Notes: a model not told the origin generated them from the letters alone. 13,706 bases of DNA from Natronomonas sp. (GCA_007135435.1 SLIW01000186.1:1-13706); one strand, 5' to 3'; counted from the first letter of the stretch, positions 5,849 to 12,452 are shown. Numbers and translations: made by a program.

Positions 5849-7420
5849 TCAGGGTCGGCGGTTCGGCAGCCCGAGCACCGACGGGCCCGAGAGGACGTCG
5901 CCCTCGTAGGTGAACCGCGAGCCGTGACACGGGCAGTCCCAGGTCCGCTCGGCGTCGTTCCACCGGACGAGGCACTTCATGTGCGGACAGACCGCCGACA
6001 CCGCGTGGACCGTCCCCTCGTCGTCGCGGAAGACGCCCACCGATTCGCCGTCCCGGCGGACGACGTCCGCCTCCCCTCGTGCGGGGACGTCGTCCCCGGC
6101 GAGGAGGGCCTCGAGGCGGTCGCCGAAGAAGCGCGCGCCCACGGAGGCGTTCTCCCGCACGAACGACCGGGCCGACGCGACGGGGGTGAACCGAAGCGGG
6201 TCGAAGACCTCGCTCCAGGGGCTCGACCCCTCGACGACGAGGTCCGAGAGGATCATCCCGGCGGCGGTCCCGCCGGACATCCCCCATCCCCCGAAGCCCG
6301 TACCGACGTGGACGTTCTCGGTCAACGGCCCCAGCGACCCGACGAAGGGGACGCCGTCGACGGGGTAGTGGTCGTGGGTCGACCACCGGTAGACGACCTC
6401 CTCGACCGCGAAGTGCTCTCGCGCGAACGCCTCGCAGCGCCGGTAGCGCTCGGCGGTGCTCCCCTCACCGGGCGGGTGACCTTCACCCCCGACGAGGAGG
6501 AGCGACCCGTCGTCGGTCGGGTGGGTCCGCATCGTCCGCGGCGGCTCGTCGGTGCTGATGTACATGCCGTCGGGCGGCGACCTCTCGAGCCGGACGGCGA
6601 GGAGGTAGGCGGCCTTCGGGTGCATCCGCGCGAAGTAGCCGGCACGGTCGAGCACGGGGAAGTGCGAGGCGACGAAGACGTCGTCGGCGACCACCTCCCC
6701 GTGCGGCGTCTCGACCCGACAGGGCGAGCCGGGATCCACGTCGGTCACGCGCGTCTCCTCGAAGACGTGGCCGTCGCCGTCGTCCTCGCCGCTGTCGCTG
6801 TCGTGCCCGTCGATCGACGCGGCGATCGACAGCAGGTACTCCCGCGGGTGGAACTGCGCCTGGTCGTCGAAGCGGACGGCAGCCTCGACCTCGAACGGCA
6901 GCTCGGTCGACTCGGTGTAGGACGCCGACAGGCCGAGCGCTCGGGCGGCCTCCACCTCCTCGCGTACCGCACGGGCGTCCTCGGTGGACGTCGCGTAGGT
7001 GTACGCCGGCCGCCGTTCGAAGGCGCAGTCGATCCCCTCCTCCTGGACACGGCCGGCGATCTCGTCGATGGCGGCCTCGTTGGCCTCCGCGTACTGCCGG
7101 GCCCGCTCCGGACCGAACGCGTCGACGAGTCGAGCGTAGACCAGCCCGTGCTGGGAGGTGACCTTCGCAGTCGTCCGGCCGGTGACACCGGCTGCGACCC
7201 GGTCCGCCTCGAGGACGGCCACCGACCGCCCTGCCTCCACCAGCCGTACGGCGGCGGTGAGTCCGGTTATCCCGCCGCCCACGACCACGACGTCCACGCG
7301 GCGGTCGCCGTCGAGCGACGGGTAGTCGGTGGCGGGCGTCGTCGCCAACCACAGCGACTCGGTGCCGGGCGGGGTGCTGGAACCGGTCGCTTCGGATGGT
7401 CCTGCTCGGTCGTCTGTCAT
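5849..7420 (-). CDS. FAD-dependent oxidoreductase with C-terminal Rieske [2Fe-2S] domain
   Basis: 523 residues from the ATG at 7420. Residues 42-72 are a dinucleotide-binding fold (VDVVVVGGGITGLTA...VLEAD). GRTTAKVTSQHGLVY (81-95) and the late FAD-contact segment GFGGWGMSGGTAAG (375-388) place it in the DAO/DadA-like amine/amino-acid oxidase superfamily. Residues about 448-520 form a Rieske domain with the ligands Cys478-x-His480 and Cys496-x2-His499. Such fusions are known and are usually annotated as FAD-dependent oxidoreductase; the cluster should pass electrons to or from flavin, and the substrate is unknown. An acidic loop at 204-218 is halophilic padding. The frame is open back to 7507, but those 29 residues are basic and Ser/Pro-rich, unlike the rest, and the TATA-like TTTTGC (7445-7450) fits the start at 7420. 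It stands alone, with 159 bp before the next gene. Confidence 0.9.
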   Translation of the reverse strand: MTDDRAGPSEATGSSTPPGTESLWLATTPATDYPSLDGDRRVDVVVVGGGITGLTAAVRLVEAGRSVAVLEADRVAAGVTGRTTAKVTSQHGLVYARLVDAFGPERARQYAEANEAAIDEIAGRVQEEGIDCAFERRPAYTYATSTEDARAVREEVEAARALGLSASYTESTELPFEVEAAVRFDDQAQFHPREYLLSIAASIDGHDSDSGEDDGDGHVFEETRVTDVDPGSPCRVETPHGEVVADDVFVASHFPVLDRAGYFARMHPKAAYLLAVRLERSPPDGMYISTDEPPRTMRTHPTDDGSLLLVGGEGHPPGEGSTAERYRRCEAFAREHFAVEEVVYRWSTHDHYPVDGVPFVGSLGPLTENVHVGTGFGGWGMSGGTAAGMILSDLVVEGSSPWSEVFDPLRFTPVASARSFVRENASVGARFFGDRLEALLAGDDVPARGEADVVRRDGESVGVFRDDEGTVHAVSAVCPHMKCLVRWNDAERTWDCPCHGSRFTYEGDVLSGPSVLGLPNRRP

Positions 7421-7569
7421 GCGGACCCATGACGACGGTGGGACGCAAAACGGGCGGGGATACTCCACCAGTTGGCTCGTCGGCCGCGGCGAACGGCTCC
7501 ACGACAAGCCTTCGCTAGGCGGTCCGTAGGACGGTACTACTCGGCCGTCTCATCGGTCACCTGTCGGTA

Positions 7570-9030
7570 TCACCTGTCCTTCTCGGTGAGGTCGTCCGTC
7601 CGCTTGAGCTCGACCTCGTCGTCACGAATGGCGGCGATGTCGTCTTCGGGGAGGCGGTAGGCGTCCTCGTCCCTGTCCCCCCAGCCGAGCGCCGCCTGGA
7701 TGCGCTGGGCGATCCCCGGGTCCGTCTCGACGTAGGCCCCGCCGCCCGATTCCTCGACGTCCGTGATCATCCCGATCTCCCGGCCCTCCGCGTCGACGAC
7801 GGGTTTCCCGACGTCGTCGTCGCTGAAGGCCCCGGCACCCGTACCCGTTCCAGTTTCCGCACCAGGTCCGGCGTCGGCGCCGGCGGCTGTCCCGCCCATG
7901 GCGTCCCCGGTCTCCCCGACCGTGCCTGTGGACTCGGCTCCGGTCGCTTCGGTGCGCACTCGCTCCATCCCGCGGAACTCCCGCTCTGTCACGTCCGCAC
8001 GGAGCCTGGCCCGTTCGAGGATCTCCTCCACGAGGGTCCGCTCGCGTGTGAAGCTCGTCTCGATCCGGTCGTCCGCCGCGAGCGTGCTCTCCACCTCGGC
8101 CTCCTCGAGGGCGTCCTCTGGCGAATCGAAGGCGAGGATACCACTCTCGACGATGGACCGGTGCAGACCGCTGACGTCGATGTCGTGATCCTCGATGGTG
8201 TCGGCCTCGGTCACGCTCGTCCCGGAGATACGGCTCTCGACCGTGTGACGTTCCAGGTACTCGCGCGTGACCCGCCACCGCTCCTCGACATCGAGTGCCG
8301 CGTGGTAGGGGAGTGCGTCGTGACCGTCCGTCCCGTAGGTGGTCGTCTCCGTGTCGGCGTCTTCCATCACCTCAGGTCCGGTATCGGTCGTCGTCTCGTC
8401 GGTCCCCGTCTCCCGATCGCCTCCCGGATCGTCCTCGAGACCGGGTGTCCCCCCGGTTCCGTGGACGGCAGGTCCCCCGCCCACGGTCGCGAGGAACCGG
8501 TCCGCATCGAACGTGCTCGCGGGGTCCCCCTCCGGGTCGTCGACGAGCTCACAGCTCGTGCACTGCCGTTCGAGGAGTTCGACGTCGACGACCTGCTCGT
8601 CCAGCACCTCGGTGTCGACGAGTTCGCTCTCGACTTCGGCCTCCTCGACGACGACCCGCTCGACGACTGACGTCTCGGTGATGGTGCTCGTGACCGTCTC
8701 TCCCTGGAGCAGCCGCTCCTCTATCTCCTCGTCGTCGACGTCTGTCAGGACGTCGTCGTGACCGGCAACCCGGAGTGGCTCGTCGGCCTCCTCGCCGTGG
8801 GAGACGACGACGAGGTCGTGCTCGTCGACCAGCTCGAGGAACGTCTCCCACTCGACGCGCTCGTGGGTGTCATCGACGTCATGTTCGCTCAGGAACGCGA
8901 ACCGCTCGGGCTCGTCCGGCCCGGCGGTCTCCCTGACCGGGACGGCCCCGCGTTCGTCTGCCCACCGTCTGATCGTCTCCGGATCTCTAGATAGCTGTCC
9001 CTCTCGTCGCCGGTCAGAATCGTGCGACAT
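7570..9030 (-). CDS. Multidomain acidic protein with C-terminal PRC-barrel
   Basis: 486 residues from the ATG at 9030. Residues about 16-80 (DPETIRRWADERGAVPV...ERVEWETFLELVDEHDLVVV) resemble a small halophile/cyanobacterial domain often found as a free-standing protein. Residues about 100-160 are rich in Glu/Val (SVVERVVVEEAEVESELVDT), resembling stress-protein YsnF/DUF2382-type repeats, and contain CTSC (157-160). After a Gly/Asp/Thr linker, residues about 248-360 form a second helical, acidic block. A Gly/Ala/Thr-rich linker (362-401) leads to a PRC-barrel at 402-480 (DDDVGKPVVDAEGREIGMITDV...YRLPEDDIAAI). PRC-barrels act as small binding modules in RNA processing and photosynthetic complexes. 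No signal peptide or membrane segment is visible. The start at 9030 has CTTATG 25-30 bp upstream, fitting a leaderless transcript; upstream in-frame Met codons lie in basic sequence. Function unknown. Confidence 0.82.
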   Translation of the reverse strand: MSHDSDRRREGQLSRDPETIRRWADERGAVPVRETAGPDEPERFAFLSEHDVDDTHERVEWETFLELVDEHDLVVVSHGEEADEPLRVAGHDDVLTDVDDEEIEERLLQGETVTSTITETSVVERVVVEEAEVESELVDTEVLDEQVVDVELLERQCTSCELVDDPEGDPASTFDADRFLATVGGGPAVHGTGGTPGLEDDPGGDRETGTDETTTDTGPEVMEDADTETTTYGTDGHDALPYHAALDVEERWRVTREYLERHTVESRISGTSVTEADTIEDHDIDVSGLHRSIVESGILAFDSPEDALEEAEVESTLAADDRIETSFTRERTLVEEILERARLRADVTEREFRGMERVRTEATGAESTGTVGETGDAMGGTAAGADAGPGAETGTGTGAGAFSDDDVGKPVVDAEGREIGMITDVEESGGGAYVETDPGIAQRIQAALGWGDRDEDAYRLPEDDIAAIRDDEVELKRTDDLTEKDR

Positions 9031-9032
9031 GT

Positions 9033-9060
9033 GTCTCGCTACGACTGCGAGACGCATAAG
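9033..9060 (-). promoter_or_regulatory. Promoter with a 7-bp perfect dyad at the start site
   Basis: CTTATG on the minus strand (9055-9060) is the TATA-like box for the start at 9030. Between them, GTCTCGC (9033-9039) and GCGAGAC (9047-9053) are exact reverse complements separated by 7 bases. The dyad would cover the predicted initiation region, the place expected for an archaeal repressor site. Confidence 0.5.
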
Positions 9061-9120
9061 GCGGCGAGAACGTTTCGAGTGTAAGCCCGGGTTGTACCTG
9101 ACTACCGACAGAACCGACAT

Positions 9121-9367
9121 CGCGGTCAGGTACGTACGGGTAGCATATCCGCATTAGCCAACCGAGAACGTATCAGTAGGTTGGGGATGGCGACGGACGG
9201 CGACTGATTATGACACGTACTGACGCAACTGATTACGGCACGCCGCGACGCATCGTGACGGCGTGGGCCGAATGCCACTAGATCGAGTATCTCTGTGGAC
9301 GATGGTGGCAGATAGTATCGTTGGGAGACGGATGCGGACTGGAGTAACCGGGTCGCACCGATCACAC
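9121..9367. other. Gap of lower GC between the PRC-barrel and TenA genes
   Basis: The full gap between genes is 9031-9367 (337 bp); the first 90 bases hold the promoter of the PRC-barrel gene. The remainder is visibly richer in A/T than its surroundings and lacks haloarchaeal coding bias. It holds a direct repeat, ACTGATTATGACACG (9203) and ACTGATTACGGCACG (9228), 25 bp apart with two mismatches, and a hairpin at 9239-9265. A 79-codon minus-strand frame here has no acidic bias and I do not accept it as a gene. Confidence 0.5.
9239..9265 (-). terminator. Hairpin about 100 bp after tenA
   Basis: CACGCCG (9239-9245) pairs with CGGCGTG (9259-9265), with an inner ACG/CGT pairing around CAT. It follows the tenA stop in the minus direction by about 100 bp. 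No T-run is attached, so the terminator role is tentative. Confidence 0.3.
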
Positions 9368-10243
9368 TCAGCTACCACCAGCCCCCCTCTCCGAGACGTC
9401 TTCGTAAGCGTCGTCGAAGAAGGCGACCTCCAGGTCGACGGTCCGCTCGAACAGCGCGGCCACCCGTGCCTCCCGTCGCGGCGAGAGGGCGGGCCCGTGC
9501 CGGTCGAGCTCCCCGCGTAGCCACTCGACGAACTCGACGAACGCCGGCATCGCGTGCAGGTCGATCCACTCGGCGTAGTAGAACGGCAGCTCCACGTCGG
9601 AGCCGGGTGTCGGCTCGTTCTCGCCGTCGGCGACCGAGTCGCCGTCGCCGGGCGAGTTACTGTGGCCGGCCGAGTCGCCGTCGCCGGGCGAATCGCCATG
9701 ACTGGCCGAGTCGCTGTCACCGGTTGCTCCCGTGGGGCCGGTCGCCGGGGCCACGGCCGTCGCCCACTCCTCGTAGATCCACTCGGCGGGCACGAGGACG
9801 GCGAGGGTCTCCTCGTAGCCTCCCTCGCGTGCCGCCCTCCCGAGGAGGTCGACGAACGCGGCGGTCGTCTCGGACGGCTCCGGCTCCCGCCGGCGCGACT
9901 CCGGGACGTCGAGCGCGTCGAACGCCCGCTGGAAGTAGTCGTTCTCCTCGTCGGTCACCGTGTCGAGGAACTCGACCAGCGGCCGCTTCACCTCCATCCC
10001 CGGCGCCTGCCCAACCGCGAAGCCGAACGTCCCGACCAGCGCCTCGACGAAGGCGTAGTCCTGGACGAGGTACTCGGCGAAGGCGGACTCCGGCAGGCTC
10101 CCGGACCCGAGTTCCCGGGTGAACGGGTGCCCGGTGGCCTCCGACCACGCCGGTTCGGACCGCTCGCGGAGCCAGTCGGTGAACCGCGCGTCCGGCCGGT
10201 CGACCGCGTACTCTTCGAACGATGCAGGGACGGAGGTCGTCAT
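9368..10243 (-). CDS. tenA: TenA-family protein, TenA_E-like, with low-complexity insertion
   Basis: 291 residues from the ATG at 10243, preceded by a Shine-Dalgarno-like GGGAGGAG. TenA hydrolyses aminopyrimidines in thiamin salvage. The fold signature is visible: SEPAWSEATGHPFTRELGSGSL (29-50), EYLVQDYAFVEALV (57-70, Asp62 at the substrate-binding position) and the late LEVAFFDDAYE (271-281, with the catalytic-type Glu272). At the position of the classical nucleophile Cys (LPCYWLY in Bacillus) it reads VPAEWIY (151-157), Ala153-Glu154, so it belongs to the Cys-less type, known as TenA_E. Residues about 168-217 are an insertion absent from typical TenA (about 220-230 residues), largely three 12-residue units (GDGDSAGHSNSP-like). 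No thi gene is adjacent. Likely role: aminopyrimidine salvage; activity on a different substrate is possible. Confidence 0.85.
   Translation of the reverse strand: MTTSVPASFEEYAVDRPDARFTDWLRERSEPAWSEATGHPFTRELGSGSLPESAFAEYLVQDYAFVEALVGTFGFAVGQAPGMEVKRPLVEFLDTVTDEENDYFQRAFDALDVPESRRREPEPSETTAAFVDLLGRAAREGGYEETLAVLVPAEWIYEEWATAVAPATGPTGATGDSDSASHGDSPGDGDSAGHSNSPGDGDSVADGENEPTPGSDVELPFYYAEWIDLHAMPAFVEFVEWLRGELDRHGPALSPRREARVAALFERTVDLEVAFFDDAYEDVSERGAGGS
9614..9721 (-). repeat. Three 36-bp in-frame repeats within tenA
   Basis: The insertion encodes GDSDSASHGDSP, GDGDSAGHSNSP and GDGDSVADGENE, three 12-residue units. At DNA level, GAGTCGCCGTCGCCGGGCGA-like blocks recur every 36 bp. Flanking TenA helices are intact, so the array is a surface loop expansion and not a frameshift. 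Confidence 0.75.
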
Positions 10244-10265
10244 GACTGCTCCTCCCTCGTCGGGT

Positions 10266-10330
10266 GGCTCCTGTCGAGGGTGTACGGGGTGTCCATCGTG
10301 GAGATGATCGACACGGTGGAGCCTATTATA
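10266..10330 (-). promoter_or_regulatory. tenA promoter region with nested dyads
   Basis: TATAATA on the minus strand (10324-10330) is the clearest TATA box in the window; initiation near 10300 would give a leader of about 55 bases carrying the Shine-Dalgarno site. Overlapping that point, GTGTC (10289-10293)/GACAC (10310-10314) and CATC (10294-10297)/GATG (10303-10306) form nested arms, enclosed by GGCTCC (10266-10271)/GGAGCC (10318-10323). Either a DNA operator or, if transcription starts further upstream, an RNA structure. I see no TPP riboswitch motif (CUGAGA). Confidence 0.45.
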
Positions 10331-10387
10331 ACTAACTACTACCACCGAGTGTTAGGCGTGTGATCCACCGGCTGGAGATGGTTATCG

Positions 10388-10408
10388 TCGAGCGGTCCCG
10401 TCGCTCGA
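10388..10408 (-). terminator. Hairpin downstream of the four-helix membrane protein gene
   Basis: TCGAGCG (10388-10394) pairs with CGCTCGA (10402-10408) around a 7-base loop, about 70 bp past the stop of the gene at 10476. No T-run follows closely, so this is tentative. Confidence 0.3.
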
Positions 10409-10475
10409 TGAGCGGTTCGCTGTCCAGGCGCGTTCGGTCGGTCCGCTGGGCCGTTGGCCGTTCCCCTGGTGGGAG

Positions 10476-11015
10476 TCACCGGTTGCTCCCGCCGATCGAT
10501 TCGCCCTCGCCCCGCGGCTCGGTTGCGGGTACGCGCTCCATCTGGATCCGCTCGTAGGTGAACCCGAGGACGGCCCCGTAGACGACGTGGGCGGCGCCGA
10601 CCGAGAGGGCCAGCAGCAGCGCGCCGAGGCCGGCGGGCTCGGCGATCGGCTGGGGGAGCTCGCCGATCCCGAGGGTCCCGACGGCGATCGGGACCAGGAC
10701 CGCGGCGGTGAACAGCCCGACGACGGTCGCGTAGGCGACGCCCGCGATGACGAACTCCGCCGGGCCCTCGACGCGGTCGACGAGGGTCGGACGCCGAACG
10801 AGGAACGCGAAGACGACGCCGAGCACGATGCTGTTGACCAGGTGGGCCATCCACCCCGCTGCGACCGTCGGCTCGCCGTACAGCGAGCCGATGAACGGCA
10901 TCGCGCCCGCGCCGACGTGCAAGATGACCCCCATGGCGAGCCCGGCGAGCAGGCCGCTCAACAGCCCGACCAGCACCGTGGGGACCGTCTCCGGCGCGTC
11001 CACCTCGGCAGCCAT
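10476..11015 (-). CDS. Small four-helix membrane protein with repeated His-Gly helix motif
   Basis: 179 residues. Hydrophobic segments at about 11-35, 52-73, 85-113 and 128-152; the N-terminus is acidic, and the C-terminal tail after YERI (154-157) is hydrophilic. Helices 2 and 4 share a pattern: GWMAHLVNSIVLGVVFAFL (54-72) and GAAHVVYGAVLGFTY (140-154), each with A-H followed by V-L-G and an aromatic, suggesting a duplicated two-helix unit. His58 and His143 would sit at matching places in the membrane. Similar proteins occur widely in haloarchaea without an assigned role. The ATG at 11015 has a TATA-like AATAATA about 30 bp upstream, so the transcript is nearly leaderless, with a dyad between box and start. 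No redox, transport or enzyme motif is recognisable. Confidence 0.78.
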   Translation of the reverse strand: MAAEVDAPETVPTVLVGLLSGLLAGLAMGVILHVGAGAMPFIGSLYGEPTVAAGWMAHLVNSIVLGVVFAFLVRRPTLVDRVEGPAEFVIAGVAYATVVGLFTAAVLVPIAVGTLGIGELPQPIAEPAGLGALLLALSVGAAHVVYGAVLGFTYERIQMERVPATEPRGEGESIGGSNR

Positions 11016-11021
11016 GTTTAA

Positions 11022-11036
11022 TGTTAACTGTTGACA
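11022..11036. promoter_or_regulatory. TGTTAA-CTG-TTGACA dyad ahead of the membrane protein gene
   Basis: The half-sites TGTTAA (11022-11027) and TTGACA (11031-11036) are inverted with one mismatch around CTG. They sit between the TATA-like box (11045-11051, minus strand AATAATA) and the ATG at 11015, covering the predicted start site. This is the classic place for a haloarchaeal repressor of the Lrp/AsnC, ArsR or TrmB type; which one is unknown. Confidence 0.5.
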
Positions 11037-11044
11037 CTCTCTGC

Positions 11045-11051
11045 TATTATT
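11045..11051 (-). promoter_or_regulatory. TATA box of the four-helix membrane protein gene
   Basis: AATAATA on the minus strand lies about 30-36 bp ahead of the ATG at 11015 in an A/T-rich island, predicting initiation near 11021 and a leader of a few bases. Confidence 0.5.
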
Positions 11052-11085
11052 CGTTGTGGTCGCTGGTCGCTGGTCACGTCGTCCG

Positions 11086-11112
11086 TCCCGACGGTCCCGA
11101 CGGTCCCGACGG
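11086..11112 (+). repeat. Three exact 9-bp tandem repeats
   Basis: TCCCGACGG occurs three times in a row at 11086, 11095 and 11104, just past the end of the bactofilin-like gene. It is probably replication slippage in non-coding DNA. Confidence 0.7.
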
Positions 11113-11117
11113 AGGTT

Positions 11118-11180
11118 CGATCACTCGTCCGTCGTCGTGATCGATCAGTCAGTCGATCACCCGTCCGTCGTCGTGATCGA
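11118..11180. repeat. 27-bp duplication spanning the stop codon of the bactofilin-like gene
   Basis: Copies at 11118-11144 and 11154-11180 differ at one base and start 36 bp apart. Each copy is itself a dyad, CGATCAC...GTGATCG (7-bp arms), so the 3' end would form two identical hairpins. The right-hand copy contains the stop codon (11157-11159) and the codons for the last residues; the other lies outside the gene. It may act as a double hairpin terminator or be a recent duplication. Confidence 0.65.
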
Positions 11181-12452
11181 CCCGTCGACCTCGCCGGCGT
11201 CGTCCACCGTCACGGACGTACCGGTGACGTTGCCGTCGATCTCGCCGTCCGGCCCCACCGTCACGGCCCCACGCGACTCGACGTTGCCGTCGATCTCGGC
11301 CCCCCGCCCGACGGTCACCCGCCCGCCTGCCTCGACGTTGCCGTCGATCGCCGCACCCTCGCCGAGTTCGACGGGGCCTCCAGCCTCGACGTTGCCGTCG
11401 ACCTCGGCGTCGGCGCCGAGCAGGACCCCACTTGCCGTCTGGACGTTGCCGTCGATCTCCGCACCAGGTTCGAGTTCCACGAGACCACCCGCCTCGACGT
11501 TGCCGTCCAGCTCGACGCCCTCCCGGACGCGCACGCCGCCGTCGGTCTCGACGTTGTCGTCGGTATCGGCGTCCACGACGACCCTGGCCGGCTCCTCCGA
11601 ATCCGGGGAATCTCGGTCGTCGTCGGGGGTCTCGGGCTCGTCCGCTGCCGCCCTGTCGTCCGGGCACGGTCCCGGCAGGATCGACACCGGCTCGTCCAGG
11701 TCTAACTCGTAGCGGTCGACGTCCGCTCGATCGCCGGAGAGGACCTCCCAGCGCTCGATCCGGCCGAAGCTGCGGTCGTCCCACCGGGCGGCCTCCTCGT
11801 TGAACGCCGGGTCGATCCGGACCTCCGGGTCCGGGCCCAGCCCGCGGAACGCGCCCCCGTCTGTCCGTCCGCCAACGTATCCCCAGTCGACGACGTGCGG
11901 GTCGTCGTCGACGTCCCAGCGGTCGTCGGCCTCCACCTCGCCGTCCGGGCTCCGGTAATCGTCGTCCCTGACGACCCACTCGCCGTCGTCGGGGAGGCCG
12001 TGGATCACGAACGAGACCGCGCCACCCTCGTCCTCTTCGCCGTCGAGGTGGCCGTGGACGACGACCAGACTGCGCCCCTCGGGGCCGTCGTAGAGGAACA
12101 GGATGCTCGTCCGGTCGCGCTGGAGGTCGGTCGTCCCCTCGGAGCTGTAGGTCGTCCCGTCGGAGCCGGGCGACCCCTCGAAACGGTCGGTCGGGTAGGT
12201 GTAGTCGTACAGCTCCGCGACCGGCTCGTCGCCCTCCAGCGGCTCGACGGGGACGCAGCGATCGCCCTGGACGAGGACGAAGGGTGGTTCGTCGGCCTCC
12301 TGCGCCTCGAGTCGACCCAGGAGCAGTCCACCCACCGTCCCCGCCCCGAGCACCTGGAGCACACGACGGCGGTGAAGCGACCTCCGCGAGCCTTGCGAGC
12401 CTTGCGTGCGTCTCGAGCCTGGCGAGCCTCGCGAGCTGATCGAGCGGACCAT
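11157..12452 (-). CDS. Tat-exported protein with C-terminal bactofilin-like beta-helix
   Basis: 431 residues from the ATG at 12452. A Tat-type signal is clear: basic n-region, HRRRVLQ (27-33), then a hydrophobic stretch to about 48 (LGAGTVGGLLLGRLEA). Residues about 55-262 form a domain recalled from exported haloarchaeal proteins (SILFLYDGPEGRSLVVVHG, AVSFVIHGLPDDGEWVVRDD, GRTDGGAFRGLG, IDPAFNEEA). An acidic linker (264-290) follows. Residues about 292-431 are about eight turns of an 18-residue repeat, consensus (A/V)EIDGNVEAGGxVxVGxG, matching the right-handed beta-helix of bactofilins (polymer-forming cytoskeletal proteins). Bactofilins usually assemble inside the cell; here export puts the helix outside, possibly as a surface scaffold. 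The upstream frame to 13628 is a shadow of the methyltransferase gene; TATAC (12482-12486) fits the chosen start. Confidence 0.85.
   Translation of the reverse strand: MVRSISSRGSPGSRRTQGSQGSRRSLHRRRVLQVLGAGTVGGLLLGRLEAQEADEPPFVLVQGDRCVPVEPLEGDEPVAELYDYTYPTDRFEGSPGSDGTTYSSEGTTDLQRDRTSILFLYDGPEGRSLVVVHGHLDGEEDEGGAVSFVIHGLPDDGEWVVRDDDYRSPDGEVEADDRWDVDDDPHVVDWGYVGGRTDGGAFRGLGPDPEVRIDPAFNEEAARWDDRSFGRIERWEVLSGDRADVDRYELDLDEPVSILPGPCPDDRAAADEPETPDDDRDSPDSEEPARVVVDADTDDNVETDGGVRVREGVELDGNVEAGGLVELEPGAEIDGNVQTASGVLLGADAEVDGNVEAGGPVELGEGAAIDGNVEAGGRVTVGRGAEIDGNVESRGAVTVGPDGEIDGNVTGTSVTVDDAGEVDGSITTTDG
11172..11585 (-). repeat. 54-bp coding repeats of the beta-helix
   Basis: About eight consecutive units, most exactly 18 codons, each with a GAYGGCAACGTC core (Asp-Gly-Asn-Val). 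On the plus strand the core reads GACGTTGCCGTCGA and recurs every 54 bp. Protein turns diverge in the loop residues while the DGNV core is nearly invariant. Confidence 0.8.

Noticed and set aside
4298..7432. A 1044-codon plus-strand open frame
   Set aside because: It runs antisense across the membrane protein and FAD-Rieske genes, both of which have clear domains. Long antisense frames are expected in GC-rich haloarchaeal DNA; its product is an Arg/Asp/Gly-rich mixture with no recognisable fold.
7421..7507. A 29-residue N-terminal extension of the FAD-Rieske protein
   Set aside because: The extension is basic and Ser/Pro-rich, not a signal peptide, and a TATA-like box overlaps it.
9126..9365. 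A 79-codon minus-strand frame in the gap before tenA
   Set aside because: The product is neutral to basic, unlike haloarchaeal proteins, and no start signal or family match is visible.
10244..10330. A TPP riboswitch ahead of tenA
   Set aside because: The conserved CUGAGA element and the other TPP-aptamer core bases are absent.
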